In this document: in pieces, positions 48,723 to 59,210 of the stretch
How the letters are laid out: each line of letters begins with the position of its first letter
Numbering within the stretch: the first letter of the stretch is position 1
From: Sipunculus nudus
Taxonomy: Eukaryota; Annelida; Sipuncula; Golfingiida; Sipunculidae
Length of the DNA stretch: 64,000 nt
Reading direction: 5' to 3'
Assembly: GCA_026874595.1 (NCBI GenBank)
Contig: CM049306.1
Coordinates: 14,901,019 to 14,965,018 of the forward strand
Program-made: the position numbers and the translations under genes
The notes under the pieces: generated by a model
Databases searched by the model: none
What the model was told of the DNA's origin: nothing
The model's input: only the letters and a program-made list of their open reading frames with translations

Positions 48723-49245
48723 GTACATTAAGTTTGGGGATTTCAACTTCAAAACAGTGTATGTAATGTAAAAAATGTTGATCTTAAATATATATTTAGG
48801 GAGCAATTCCACTTGATTAGAAGGATCCGTATATGCATGCCTACGTATGACGCATATATATATATACATAAGTGAATGTCTTTTGCCGAAAGTTAAATGA
48901 TGAAGTCAACACGGGTTTAAAATTCTCAGAAACCAGTAAACAAGCAAATATCAATGAAATTTTAAATAATATCATAAATTACTATAATTATTTGTAATTT
49001 ATTACTGAGATGGTACTAAACTGAAGCGCAGACCATAAAAAGAGCGTTCCTATATTAAAGAACCCATCGATAGCAGTTTACAAACACTGCATTTATTATC
49101 CTCATACGTGTTTTAAAGAATAGCCAAAAGTTAGCAAAGATTTATTATGTGATGATGAAGCAATTGATATGGACAATGGACTTGTTCATGTTTCGTCAAA
49201 ATCAAACCCCGCAGCGCCGAATGAGATTTTAGGTTTTGTCGGCGC
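48002..49245. other. No recognised gene; (CT)n microsatellite 48678-48719
   Basis: A pure CT run of about 40 bp lies in otherwise AT-rich sequence. GCGCCGA (49214) and TCGGCGC (49239) form a 7-bp inverted repeat just before an ATG at 49246. It could be a short hairpin. Confidence 0.5.
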
Positions 49246-49548
49246 ATGAAAGAGATAAATGGTAACTGCCACGAGCTTTGGATTGTGGAGTATCGAATTG
49301 CAGCTATCTGTAATCATCAATTGTCTGTCCCAAGCACTTTAAAAATCAAGGTCCCAAGGGCTTACAAAAACCCTGGACATAAGTTGAACTTTGAAAGGCT
49401 GGTTTTAATGGCTTATTCAACCGACGTCAGAAAGGAACGGTTGAAAAGTCACACAGTTACACTGAGGAGATATCTTCTATGTATCAACTTTCTAAGGCCT
49501 GTGTCTACTGCACAGGATATAATAATGAAGAAAATAGCCATGAAATAA
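49246..49548 (+). CDS. Unrecognised 100-codon open frame, probably not a gene
   Basis: The ATG at 49246 opens a basic frame (MKEINGNCHELWIVEY...) of 100 codons. There is no signal peptide, membrane segment or known domain. Codon use is unremarkable, and no flanking splice sites or promoter were found. It is listed because it is one of the longer ATG frames in a quiet area. Confidence 0.12.
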   Translation: MKEINGNCHELWIVEYRIAAICNHQLSVPSTLKIKVPRAYKNPGHKLNFERLVLMAYSTDVRKERLKSHTVTLRRYLLCINFLRPVSTAQDIIMKKIAMK

Positions 49549-51440
49549 TTAGTCAACGCCCTATTTTAAATACAAAAATATTATTTAGGCCTTTCAGAAT
49601 ATTTGGGATATACATGAATATACCTGTTTGGTACTGGTTCAGAGAAAGATTATTCCTGTTAGGATTCATTTGATATGTCACAAAAAATGTAAAATACACA
49701 GTTTAATAGAATACATGAGATAATAGTATTATTCATTGTAAAAACGCCAAAATAAGTAATTTCTAAAAATAATCTTACTTATACAAGACAGTCTGTTAAA
49801 ATGGAAGGGTAAAACATAAACTCGCGAATTCCTGGTCAAAATAAAAACAAAAAAGGATGTCCTTTTTGTATTAATATTTACAAGAAAATTTATTAATACA
49901 ATTTTATAAAGAAAAATATCAACAGAAATAGGCGATTCCCTTTTTTATTTGAATGCGAACTAACCCTAATACCCTTGAAATTCGGTATACGGGGTTTATG
50001 TGATTGGGCAGAAGAATGTACACTTCCTCTCATTTATATCCTGCATGGTGCATGTCCACCAGGTCCAGGGTCCACCGCACCTTCGGTTTCGGGATGTGTA
50101 ACTATCCCTAGATCGAGATTAATAACATGCTGGCTCATAACCTCTCATGGAGTCAAAGTTTGTGTTTGTGCCGCCCATGAAAAATCTCACCAATACTCAG
50201 CTGAAATTGGCCCTCGTGATCTCTTGGCTTTGAGTCCTGCATGTGCTGTACCCTAGAGCACAAAACCCGGTTATGTTTTCAACTTCATTACTAATGAATC
50301 TTCTTAGAACATAACCGTTTAATTAGGCTGACCGTAAGAACTGGCGGCTCCTTCCTTAAATTAAACAGAGACGGGGACAAGTCAAGAGTGAGAGTGATAT
50401 TCATATAAAAACTGCGGACTGCTACATCTAAGACTTTAGCCATGTCTGTATCACTAGGTTGCATAAAGCGAGATATAAACATTTATTTTCCTTTACCTTT
50501 CTTTATATGGCGTTCTCATGGCAACCGTCTGCGTAAAGAAAACAAATGTTTAAGACTGGAGTTAAAATTCTTCTTTATCGTCATGTATGATGTGACCGCT
50601 GGTTTATTAAATGTATGTTATCACACTAACAATAAGCCGCTTGAATTAATAAAAATACAGATGACATATATTAGGAATATATAGCAAGTTAGATATTTAT
50701 GCAGGTGCAATCAATCACTGTCCTAGTATTGATAATTCATGCTTTTTCAAAACAGTGATGGATAAGGAATTCAGCACATTTCAGAGAAGTTTAATTAAAA
50801 CAGTGTTGTTTTGATACAGTTCTTGCTTATTAGTAACTGATAATGTTGGAATTAATGATATTCGATCTGAATAATATATATATACCTTCGACAGAAATTG
50901 CCTTGCTTTAGTCATGACCATAAAAGACTTGATTGTGTCAGATACAATCAAATAAAAAGGTAAAAATATATAGTTCGATAGCATTGGAAAATGATCGAAT
51001 GGGGAAATGTAATAGGAGCTCTGGGCTTCAATTACACCCTGCTACATATGCCTTGTCTTTACATAAATTAAGGTGTTATAGAAGTAAACAAAACGAACGT
51101 TCCTCGGCCATATTGTCATGCGATGTTTAAAACAAATTTACTTGAATTCTTTTGTATAAGTATAATTTGCCGACGAAAGATGAAGCAAAGTTTGGCCTGT
51201 TGCAGACGAGGGGTACGAATTCGCCTTGTCCTATATCATGCCTGAGACTTGTCTAGGCCCAAGACGTGTGATTCCGATCCGCTCTGCTCCTCTCCGTCAA
51301 CAACTCGTATCACAGTTGTGGATCCGCAACAAGCCTGAGACTGGCCTCCGCTTAATGAAAATCTACTCGTGACCGGGACAAGAAATCGCAAACACATGCA
51401 GGTAGCACAGCGTTGAGGGTCCCAAAACTAGATCCACAGG
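49549..51440. other. No recognised gene
   Basis: Contains open frames of 60-95 codons on both strands (49910-50256 + and 50291-50482 -). Both lack a domain and confident splice sites. The + frame has a run of Cys and Pro (CPPGPGSTAP) that may hint at a decayed extracellular exon; this is weak. Confidence 0.35.
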
Positions 51441-51442
51441 GT

Positions 51443-52357
51443 ATTGTAAGTAGTGGTGGGCCGATCATCGAGTTTTTTCGAAAGTCAGTCGGTTTGCTGC
51501 AACTTTCAAGCGCTCGATTACGAAAGGAAACTATCGATTACATCATACTCATGATTGTTTTTACCAGAATGTCTTTAAGTTATAGGCAAATATTATTCCT
51601 CCATTTTTTACATTCCGTGCTTCATATAATGAGTCTGTGTTCCCAAATAACCTCCGTATATAACTGAGTGTGTCACGGTAGATGAGAGAACGGAGGACTT
51701 GTTAAACCTCTGTGAACTGGCAGGGAGCTGCAGAATTAGCGGAGAGTTTTCTAACGAGATGTTCATTGCAAAATATGGGTGGTATGGCGTAAAAAATGCT
51801 CCATAATGCTCCAGGTCTATGCCAATTTTGCAAGATTCTATTAGAAATAATCTCATCAACTTATGTCAGGTGCCGCTGCCGCATGAGTTATTATATTTTT
51901 AGCTTTCAATTACTTATTTTTTAATTTTTACCAAAAATTATATGGGCCTGTAATTTTTCTGGCAGGCCTGTGACACCAGTATGCATGCCGGCAGTCATCA
52001 TAATTGTTATAAAATGAACGTCCTGGTAGTGAAGTTAAAATGATACGCGGGAGTATTCATGAGGGCCAGCAAGTAGATGTCCTGGACTGTGATTTAATTC
52101 TTGATTACTATAATTAATTAAAATGAAACTTTGAATAGCATTTCTTAGTGATAAAAGGAAAATATAAAAAAGGCAAAAACTTCTTTCGTCAGGTAGAATT
52201 ACTAAGAATGCGGGCTGGGTTAAAAGAGTACAGTTTCACAGATAATTGCACATTTCTGTATATTTGTCTGAACCGATTAATAATCGATCATCGATCGGTT
52301 TGCCCTAACCGATGATCGATTATGAAAAAGGAACCGACTCCCACCACTAATTTTAAG
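51443..52357. mobile_element. Non-autonomous hAT-like element with 8-bp target duplication
   Basis: The element (51451-52349) has termini TAGTGGTGGGCCGATC and, inverted, TAGTGGTGGGAGTCGG. The outer 10 bp are identical. The flanks are ATTGTAAG (51443-51450) and ATTTTAAG (52350-52357), an 8-bp target duplication with one change. An 8-bp duplication and a TAGTGGTGGG-type terminus fit the hAT superfamily. The right part contains a subterminal hairpin of CGATCATCGATCGGTT against AACCGATGATCGAT (52287-52320). No transposase frame is present. Confidence 0.85.
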
Positions 52358-52690
52358 GCGGAGTGCGTGTTGGGTTTGCAGAACCCTCACAAAAATACCT
52401 AACACACCGGCAAGCAGTACTGTATTCATATTATATATCTAAGATGATTATACTACATACATTGCATGGAGAGAGTAAAAACCTGATGACAAAGATTTTT
52501 TTTGTCTTCTTAGCTCGTGAATTCATATTCCGGAACATATGCAAAGCCGAGATAGTTGTTTTCCACAATAATTTGCTATAAGACCTTAAGAGAACAAAAG
52601 GATATAATAGAATGATGAATTTTGACGAAACAGCACAGAGATCTCTAGAATGTTCGAAACTCAGATGGCTCAAATCTAATATTAAATAAA
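52358..52690. other. No recognised feature
   Basis: Short unique stretch between two DNA elements. Overlapping open frames on both strands are not supported as coding. Confidence 0.4.
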
Positions 52691-52691
52691 G

Positions 52692-52879
52692 TTGAAGAAG
52701 CGGATTCAAGGGGACCCCCTCCCCCTTTTTCTTTAAGGATCTTAGACCAATTTTGGCAGCCTGTAACCCACCCACCCCCCCCCCCCCCTCCTTTCCGGAC
52801 ACTGATACCTTTTTTATGCTTTGTCATTAGTCCTCCTGGGTTGGACCCACTCGTTTCGTAAATCCTGTATCCGCCCCTG
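52692..52879 (+). mobile_element. Short TIR element (hAT-like MITE), copy 2
   Basis: GCGGATTCAAGGGGACCCCC at the left and TTAGTCCTCCTGGGTTGG...TGTATCCGCCCCTG at the right match the 42975-43166 element. A poly-C tract sits inside (52771-52787). Confidence 0.65.
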
Positions 52880-54230
52880 AGTTGTTGAACAGCAATAAAC
52901 AGTATTGTCATAATGTTAAGGGAATAATAAACCATATGAGTTAAATGATATCGAGATTATATAATTAAATTGCATATAAAACAGGCATATGCTTATAATT
53001 TCTGCAACAAACGTGCAAACCTTCATTGAACCAGTCACCACGCATGAGCATTTTGACGAATGAATTGCCGTTATCATTAACATCATACAGGTTAATAAAG
53101 TTTTTGGTGTTTTTTTATACAGCCAGGAATTATCAGCGGTCAATTTTATTTTACATCTGTAGACAACATAATCAGTGATTGCGTGTGATTAAGTGGGCTC
53201 AGAAAAGGAAAACAAATTTATTACCCCAAAAGGGATGTGTTTCGGGTATTGGTGTTTACAGATTGGAACCAGAATATGCAAGGACTCAGCTGAGCTGACG
53301 TTAATTGAATTATTACATCAGCTGGGTTTTGGACTTCACTGATTAGTCTTCCGCTGATAGAGTTACAGTGTCAGACGCTTGATATCTGGGCACAAATTAG
53401 GCAGTAGTTGTTGAGCCGCGTGAATTCCCAGGCACGACCAGCTGAATGGTTCCCAGCGGAAGTGGTTTCATGGGCTTTACATTGTTCTTTAATCATGTCA
53501 GCACACCTCATGACGTATGAGCTAAATTTAATGTTCATTTTCTGCATCAAATGAAGTAGGTCATATACTGTATCTGATGAATAAATACTAGTTGTAAGAC
53601 CAATAATGGAAACCAGACTCGCTTCCAGCGGACTCGCAATCTCTAAGTAAATTCCACGATCAATGCCCCGGAGCCGTACAGCATTTCCGTTACCACAGTG
53701 TTCGTCTAATCTAAAACAGTGTAATACACTGATCAGGGGTCAGGGGTATCTAGAGGAGCAGATATTAGCAATGTCCTTATACATGTATTTCAAACTGTTT
53801 AAATCTTACATATTTGTCTGATATAAAAAAATTGGTGATAACAAACACACAGGATTTTTCGCAAATATTCACGTTAACCGAAAATAGAATATTTTTAGAA
53901 AATAATTCATAGCGATCTGAGTGAAGGAACCTGATCATGGAACTGTTTCAGCGCTTTTAACCTCGGTTTATAACACTGACTGTAATCATCTTATTACAAT
54001 GACATATTCAACATTATTATTCACGGATTATTGGAAATAAATCCTCAACTTCTCACTAGAACTTTCATAAGTGGGGTCAGGCGCGTATTAAGAAAGGGGG
54101 GGGGGGGGGGGGCAGGGGGGAAATCTTTGAAATAAAATGAGATAACCTCATTACCAGAAAACGTTCGACTTGCTTCTGATGCCATTTACACAGCTGTACG
54201 TCTGAATAAAGGAGTAATGTATAACGTCTA
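52880..54230. other. No recognised gene; poly-G tract near 54099-54118
   Basis: Unique sequence with some GC-richer patches (53260-53480), but no open frame, RNA gene or repeat that I can identify. Confidence 0.4.
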
Positions 54231-54234
54231 CTAA

Positions 54235-54581
54235 AGTCCGTTCCACAACCCATTCTCCCCCTTTTTTGGAAATTATTATTTTTTTTGCAAGTAAAAAAAC
54301 GACAACACTTTTTGCCTCTAGGACAGAAAGAAAGAAAATGTTAAATTATTTATGTTGGATATATTAGCCTACCTTGTGTCATTTTCTTGTAAACAATTTA
54401 AAACCATTTTATGAGAAGCTATTTCGTGGCGACATCTTACCACCAATCTATGAAATGAGCATGTCAGGGAACAGTGATGACGTCATAATACACGTTGCGC
54501 ACACAAACTATGCATACATATTTGCGGGACCAATAATCAAGAGCCGCCGACCCCTGTTTACAGTGAGACTTTTATTCCCCT

Positions 54582-54585
<4 letters not shown>
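54235..54585 (+). repeat. Dispersed repeat with CRE core, copy 3
   Basis: Same module order as copies 1 and 2: AGTCCGTTCCAC, GTAAACAATTTAAAACCATTTTATGAG, GACATCTTACCACCAATCTATGA, GTGATGACGTCATAATA (CRE at 54478-54485), ACCAATAATCAAGAGC and GACCCCTGTTTACAG. The tail module (CCACCAGACCGTTAAG, near 54644) is separated by a (TA)n run. Confidence 0.75.
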
Positions 54586-54620
<35 letters not shown>

Positions 54621-54674
54621 AGACCACCGATATATATGAGGCATGTCCACCAGACCGTTAAGTGACTATACATG

Positions 54675-54742
<68 letters not shown>
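54586..54742. repeat. Two (TA)n microsatellites
   Basis: TA runs at about 54586-54612 and 54677-54742, with the repeat's tail module between them. Confidence 0.95.
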
Positions 54743-54744
<2 letters not shown>

Positions 54745-54815
54745 TAAGCAGGTACGGTACCAAAAATGAGTTTGTTTTTTTAATTTACAATATTACTTAT
54801 GAAATAAATTTTCAG

Positions 54816-54964
54816 ATCATCTCGTAAATGGGCTATTTAAAAATCGATTAGACTTTGATGTGGATCCGGCTGATGGTCCAGATTCAAGAAGGACTTCCAG
54901 GAATATTCATAATAACCAGTCAGATATGCTCGATTGGACATGTGGATATGGGCCGAATAAATGA
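54816..54964 (+). CDS. Candidate last or internal exon, phase-compatible with 14.95 and 46.85 kb
   Basis: An acceptor, AAATTTTCAG (ending 54815), is followed in phase 1 by 48 open codons. They begin HLVNGLFKNRLDFDVDPADG, continue with an RRTSRN segment and a SDMLDWTCGYG segment, and stop at TGA 54962-54964. Joined to the exons at 14947 and 46849, the model gives 402 coding bases (133 residues) with no frame break. The Asp/Asn/Ser-rich character matches the first exon. In P2X7-C-terminal-like proteins a W-C-x-C-G motif follows the PYxFEP region, and D-W-x-C-G here is reminiscent of it. A +1 frame continues open to 55094 (...GRINECKHLLG..., ...MGCGLPRIKDCPNGGG...), so the stop could reflect a frameshift. 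AATAAA overlaps the stop (54956-54961). Confidence 0.4.
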
Positions 54965-55094
54965 ATGCAAGCACTTGTTGGGGATCATATTCACCAATAA
55001 ACCTAGGAATATGGACCAACCAGTGTATGAAAACATGGGGTGCGGATTACCCCGCATTAAGGACTGTCCCAATGGTGGAGGCCTGCATTCATGA

Positions 55095-55420
55095 CAATGT
55101 ACATTTCTAGTTATCATTGACATTTTAAAGAATGAACACGCTTACAAGCACATCTCTTGATCTGACAACAAAATCAATATCAGCCAAATGGCTCACAAAA
55201 TAATGTACCACAATCATCTAAAATACTCACAATAACGTGTTCAAGACATGTTTAAAGAAAGACAGAAAAGTCAATAAATTTCATAAACCATACACATAGT
55301 AAAAAATGTTGAAAATGTGAAACATCTGCATATAAACTTGCAACTTGCCTATAAATCGTTCTCATTTAGAAGCATATATAGATTGTAGATGAAAAAAAAC
55401 AGAGAATTTACTTCACCTGG
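55095..55420. other. No recognised feature
   Basis: AT-rich spacer before a complete family A element. Confidence 0.5.
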
Positions 55421-55421
55421 T

Positions 55422-57001
55422 AACAAGTGACCGATGGCTCATGACGCTCAGCCGACTGGCATGTTTACAATAGGTGGCATCAAAGTTCATGCACATTAGC
55501 TGAAGTTCATCAAGACCTGTAAGCACATCAAATTTGATGACGATCCATCCAGCTGACCTGAGGAATCTGGCAATTTGTGTGTATTTTACATTATTTCTGG
55601 GATGCTCAAACATGGGCTGTAACTCAGATAATATAGGTCACAGTGACCTCAATTCAGGTTTCTGAGGAGAACTTATGAGGAACTCTCAGGATGTCACGTA
55701 AAAAGATTCTAGGTCAAATGGTTATGATTTGTGGCCTGCCTGGTATCAAATTTTCAATTATTCTGAGGGGTGCTTATAAGCCCCATAGCTTGGAGAATAT
55801 GGGTAATAGAGACCTAATTTCATGTTTCAAAGAAGTTTTCATTGACCTCCCTGGATGTCAAGTAAGAAGATTCTAGGTCCAGTCATTACGATTTGTGCCC
55901 TGTTAACAGATGATGACATCTTTAAAGGTCTCAAAAATAGAGAAAAAAAATTGTGAAAAATGAAAAATACAGGCACCAAAAGTCTGCAAAAACTGATGAA
56001 ACACTCCTTGACCAATATCCATGCAAAGAATCATGGTGATTCATGCATTAGATGTTCAGATACTTGAGCTTTTGTATCAAATTTTGCATTATGCTGGGGG
56101 ATACTTCGAAGTCCTTATAGCTCTGAGATTTTGGGTAACAGAAACCTAATTTTAAGTTTCCAAGGAGACTATTCATGGGCCACGTTGCATGTCAAGCTAA
56201 CAAATTCTAGGTCCAGGTGTTACGATTTGTGCTCTGTTATCAGATGATCGCGTCTTTTAAAGTCTCAAAAATACAGAAAAAAATCGTTAAAAAATCGAAA
56301 AAGTATAGGTGGCGCCACCAGTCTGCAGAAACTGATGAAACACTCCATGATCAATATCCATGCAAATAATCATGTTGATCAATGCAATAGTTGTTCAGAT
56401 ACTTGAGTCTTTGTATCAAATTTTCCATTATTCTGGGGGGTACTTCAGAGCCCTATAGTTCAAAGAATATGGGTAACAGAGACCTATTTCCAGGTTTCCA
56501 AGGAGGCTTTTCACGGGCCTCCCTGCATGTCAAGATAGAAGCTTCTAGGTCCAGTCGTTACGATTAGTGCCCTGTTAAGAGATGATCGCATCTTTTAAGG
56601 TCTCAAAAATACAGAAAAAAATCGTTAAAATAATCGAAAAAAAACAGGTGGCGCCACTAGTCTGCAGAAACTGATGAAACAATCCATGAACGATATCCAT
56701 GCAAAGAATCATGGTGTTCAATGCATTAGTTGTTCAGTCACTTGAGTTTTTGTATCAAATTTTCCAGTATTCTGGAGGTTATTTCAGAGCCCCATAGATC
56801 GAAGAATATGGGTAACAGAGACCTATTTCTAGGTTTCCATGGAGACTTTTCATGGGCCTCCCTGCATGTCTAGATAAAAAATTCTAGGTCCAGTCGTTAC
56901 CATTTGTGCCCTGTTAACGGAAAGACGACCAGACGGCCGGACGGACGACGGACAAAGAGTGATTGCTTAAGCTCAGATGACTTATAGTCAGCTGAGCTAA
57001 A
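55422..57001 (+). mobile_element. Complete Helentron-like family A element
   Basis: The left end is AACAAGTGACCGATGGCTCATGACGCTCAGCCGACTGG, a mildly decayed GTGACCCATGGGTCAC palindrome followed by GCTCAGCxGACT. About 3.5 tandem monomers of 335-340 bp follow; CTAGGTCCAG falls near 55876, 56206, 56545 and 56884. Two monomers carry GGTGGCGCCAC (about 56310 and 56648). A GACGACCAGACGGCCGGACGGACGACGG microsatellite (about 56924-56951) follows. The right end is the hairpin AGCTCAG-TGACTTATAGTCA-GCTGAGCT (56970-56998). The left-end GCTCAGCTGACT consensus is the inverse of AGTCAGCTGAGC in this hairpin. No protein is encoded. Confidence 0.85.
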
Positions 57002-58980
57002 AATGAATCTTCCTATATACTTAATACTTTATGTTTATTTGTTCAGTGTTAGCCATTAGAATACGGTGCTGACCGTGAACCCGAGGGTAGCAATATAGGA
57101 ATATGGGCACCAGTATAGGATTATCGGCACCCTCTTGGATAACACCTAACTGTTAAGTTAGTGAACATTCTTTTATTAATTGGCGAAGACTTTTCATTTC
57201 TTGATAAATTCTGTTTTTCACAATATTTTCAAAATTATTTTTGAACATAACATACTATCTACTTACATGAATGATACTGAAATAAGCTACGACCATTAAA
57301 TAGATATGTTCTTACACACTGATATTGCAAGAATACTTTGTATGTCTTTAATATTTCAGTATCAGAAGTTAGCTTTATTTAGACATATAATGATTTGCTT
57401 GAGATTTGTTACTGTTCAATCTGCTTTCACACAGGTACTTATATCCGACATGAAAAGTATTTATTTTCCACATATAAAATCCAATAACGTACTCCAGTAG
57501 CAGAGACTCGTCAATAACATATGGAACTAAAATATATTATGCCTAATGTGCTTTTGAGCTGGCAATTTTTCTAACGCCGATATGTCAGTTGGTCTCTGGC
57601 TATGAAATATAATTTTGCATTCAACTAATTACTTAATTACTTAATGTACAGGTGGTACCCGCTAGCTCATATTAGACATGTGAGAAAACACACGCCAGAT
57701 AGGGTACCTTGTGTACGTGTATCACCAATAGTGCAAACAAAGTCCTCCAGACACACCTGTACATTACTTTTTCCTCAAACTTGCGTTTGCTTTGAATTAA
57801 ATCATCATATTAAACATCAGTGGGTTCTCGAAAGTGCCTTGTAAAATGAAGGGGGGGGGGGGGGAGATGCGACAAACATGAGCTATGAGCTAAAATGTTA
57901 GAACTGATAATTTTAAATATTCCAGTGTGTACAGCGGTAACATATATAAAGATTGTGTTCCGTTCAAACACCACTTCTGAAATTACGCAGATTCATTTAA
58001 CAAAAGTATTACGTAAGATTTATTTAATTAAAGTATTACGTAAGATTTATTTAATAAATCTATCATGTAAGACACGATGGATAGATACAAGGACTAATCG
58101 GGGCAGTGTAAACTCATAAGTTTCTTATTTTTAACCAATCATGATAAAATCATCCTTAAATATTGAGACATATGGTCTTCAGGTTTTTTATACACGGGCT
58201 AAGAATAATACAAATATTAAATCAGCAATTACGATATTAAGATATAGAGCAAAATTTGTATGTTCATTTTAGCGTCTTGATTTCAGGAATCGAACATGGT
58301 TCGAACCTGGACGTTCAGCTGTGAGTCTACACAACCTTCTACCCCTGCTTCAGAAAACAGTTAAATTACCTATGATGCTTACGTTACTGCGTAGAGAAAA
58401 GAAGGAAATCACAATGCGTCTCATCTAATACACCATGTAACTTCCAATAGAATCAGTCAATATGACTGGGCTGGATATGTACATGTTCAACACTTAATCT
58501 CTCCCTTGTGCACTTGATAGTCACTCCAGTGCAAAAGCCAAAACGATAAACAGCTAAAATTGCGCCTTTATCATCTCTACAGCTGACTACATATATGAAA
58601 TAAACATATGATATACATCTCTAGAACTGGTATATCATTCATAGTGTTGCCTTAAGAAAAATCCAAAAAAATCTAAAATAAAATTCCAGGACTGGACTTA
58701 CAAATTCCAAAAAAAAATTCCAAGACGTGAATAGAAACGCCGATATTTCTTCCAAATGGTCCACATTTAGGTTTGCTTATTTTTTAAACATGACAATCCA
58801 TTTTAAAAACTAAGTTTAAGCGAATACATTATGTACGCCAACAAATAATTAGAAGAATGCCAGCACTTTTCAATCTCAAGAATTTGAGTAAAATAGTTTT
58901 ATATAAATAAATAACCCTTTTATCAAGTAGCCCGGCTACGTTGTGTAGCATTTTGTATTAAGGACGATGATAAACAAATA
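57002..58980. other. Mostly unrecognised; possible exon at 57360-57434 and a tRNA-like remnant
   Basis: ATATTTCAG|TATCAGAAG...CACACAG|GTACTT brackets 75 bp open in phase 0 (YQKLALFRHIMICLRFVTVQ...). A poly-G tract lies at 57850-57865. A 25-bp unit, AAAGTATTACGTAAGATTTATTT, is doubled at 57998-58050. Near 58268-58345, on the minus strand, AGGTTCGAACC is a perfect B box, but the rest does not fold as a tRNA. Confidence 0.3.
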
Positions 58981-59010
58981 ATCACGTTGCAGACAATGAC
59001 CTGATGTTAT

Positions 59011-59012
<2 letters not shown>

Positions 59013-59074
<62 letters not shown>
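59013..59074. repeat. (AT)n microsatellite
   Basis: Uninterrupted AT run of about 62 bp. Confidence 0.95.
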
Positions 59075-59076
<2 letters not shown>

Positions 59077-59210
59077 CTTTCATTATTTAAATATTATGAA
59101 AGGACAATATTAATTAATTGTTTAATTGATGGAAACGTCTTCATGGAACGAACAAACGAGATAAAGTTATTTGTTTTTCAGTACATAAATGTAAGTAATA
59201 CATCGGTAAA

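Noticed and set aside
48573-48869. 98-codon minus frame with Glu-Arg run
   Set aside because: The Glu-Arg run is translation of the (CT)n microsatellite; there is no other coding evidence.
58268-58345. Minus-strand tRNA gene suggested by AGGTTCGAACC
   Set aside because: The B box is perfect, but no acceptor stem, D-arm or anticodon stem can be drawn; at best a remnant.
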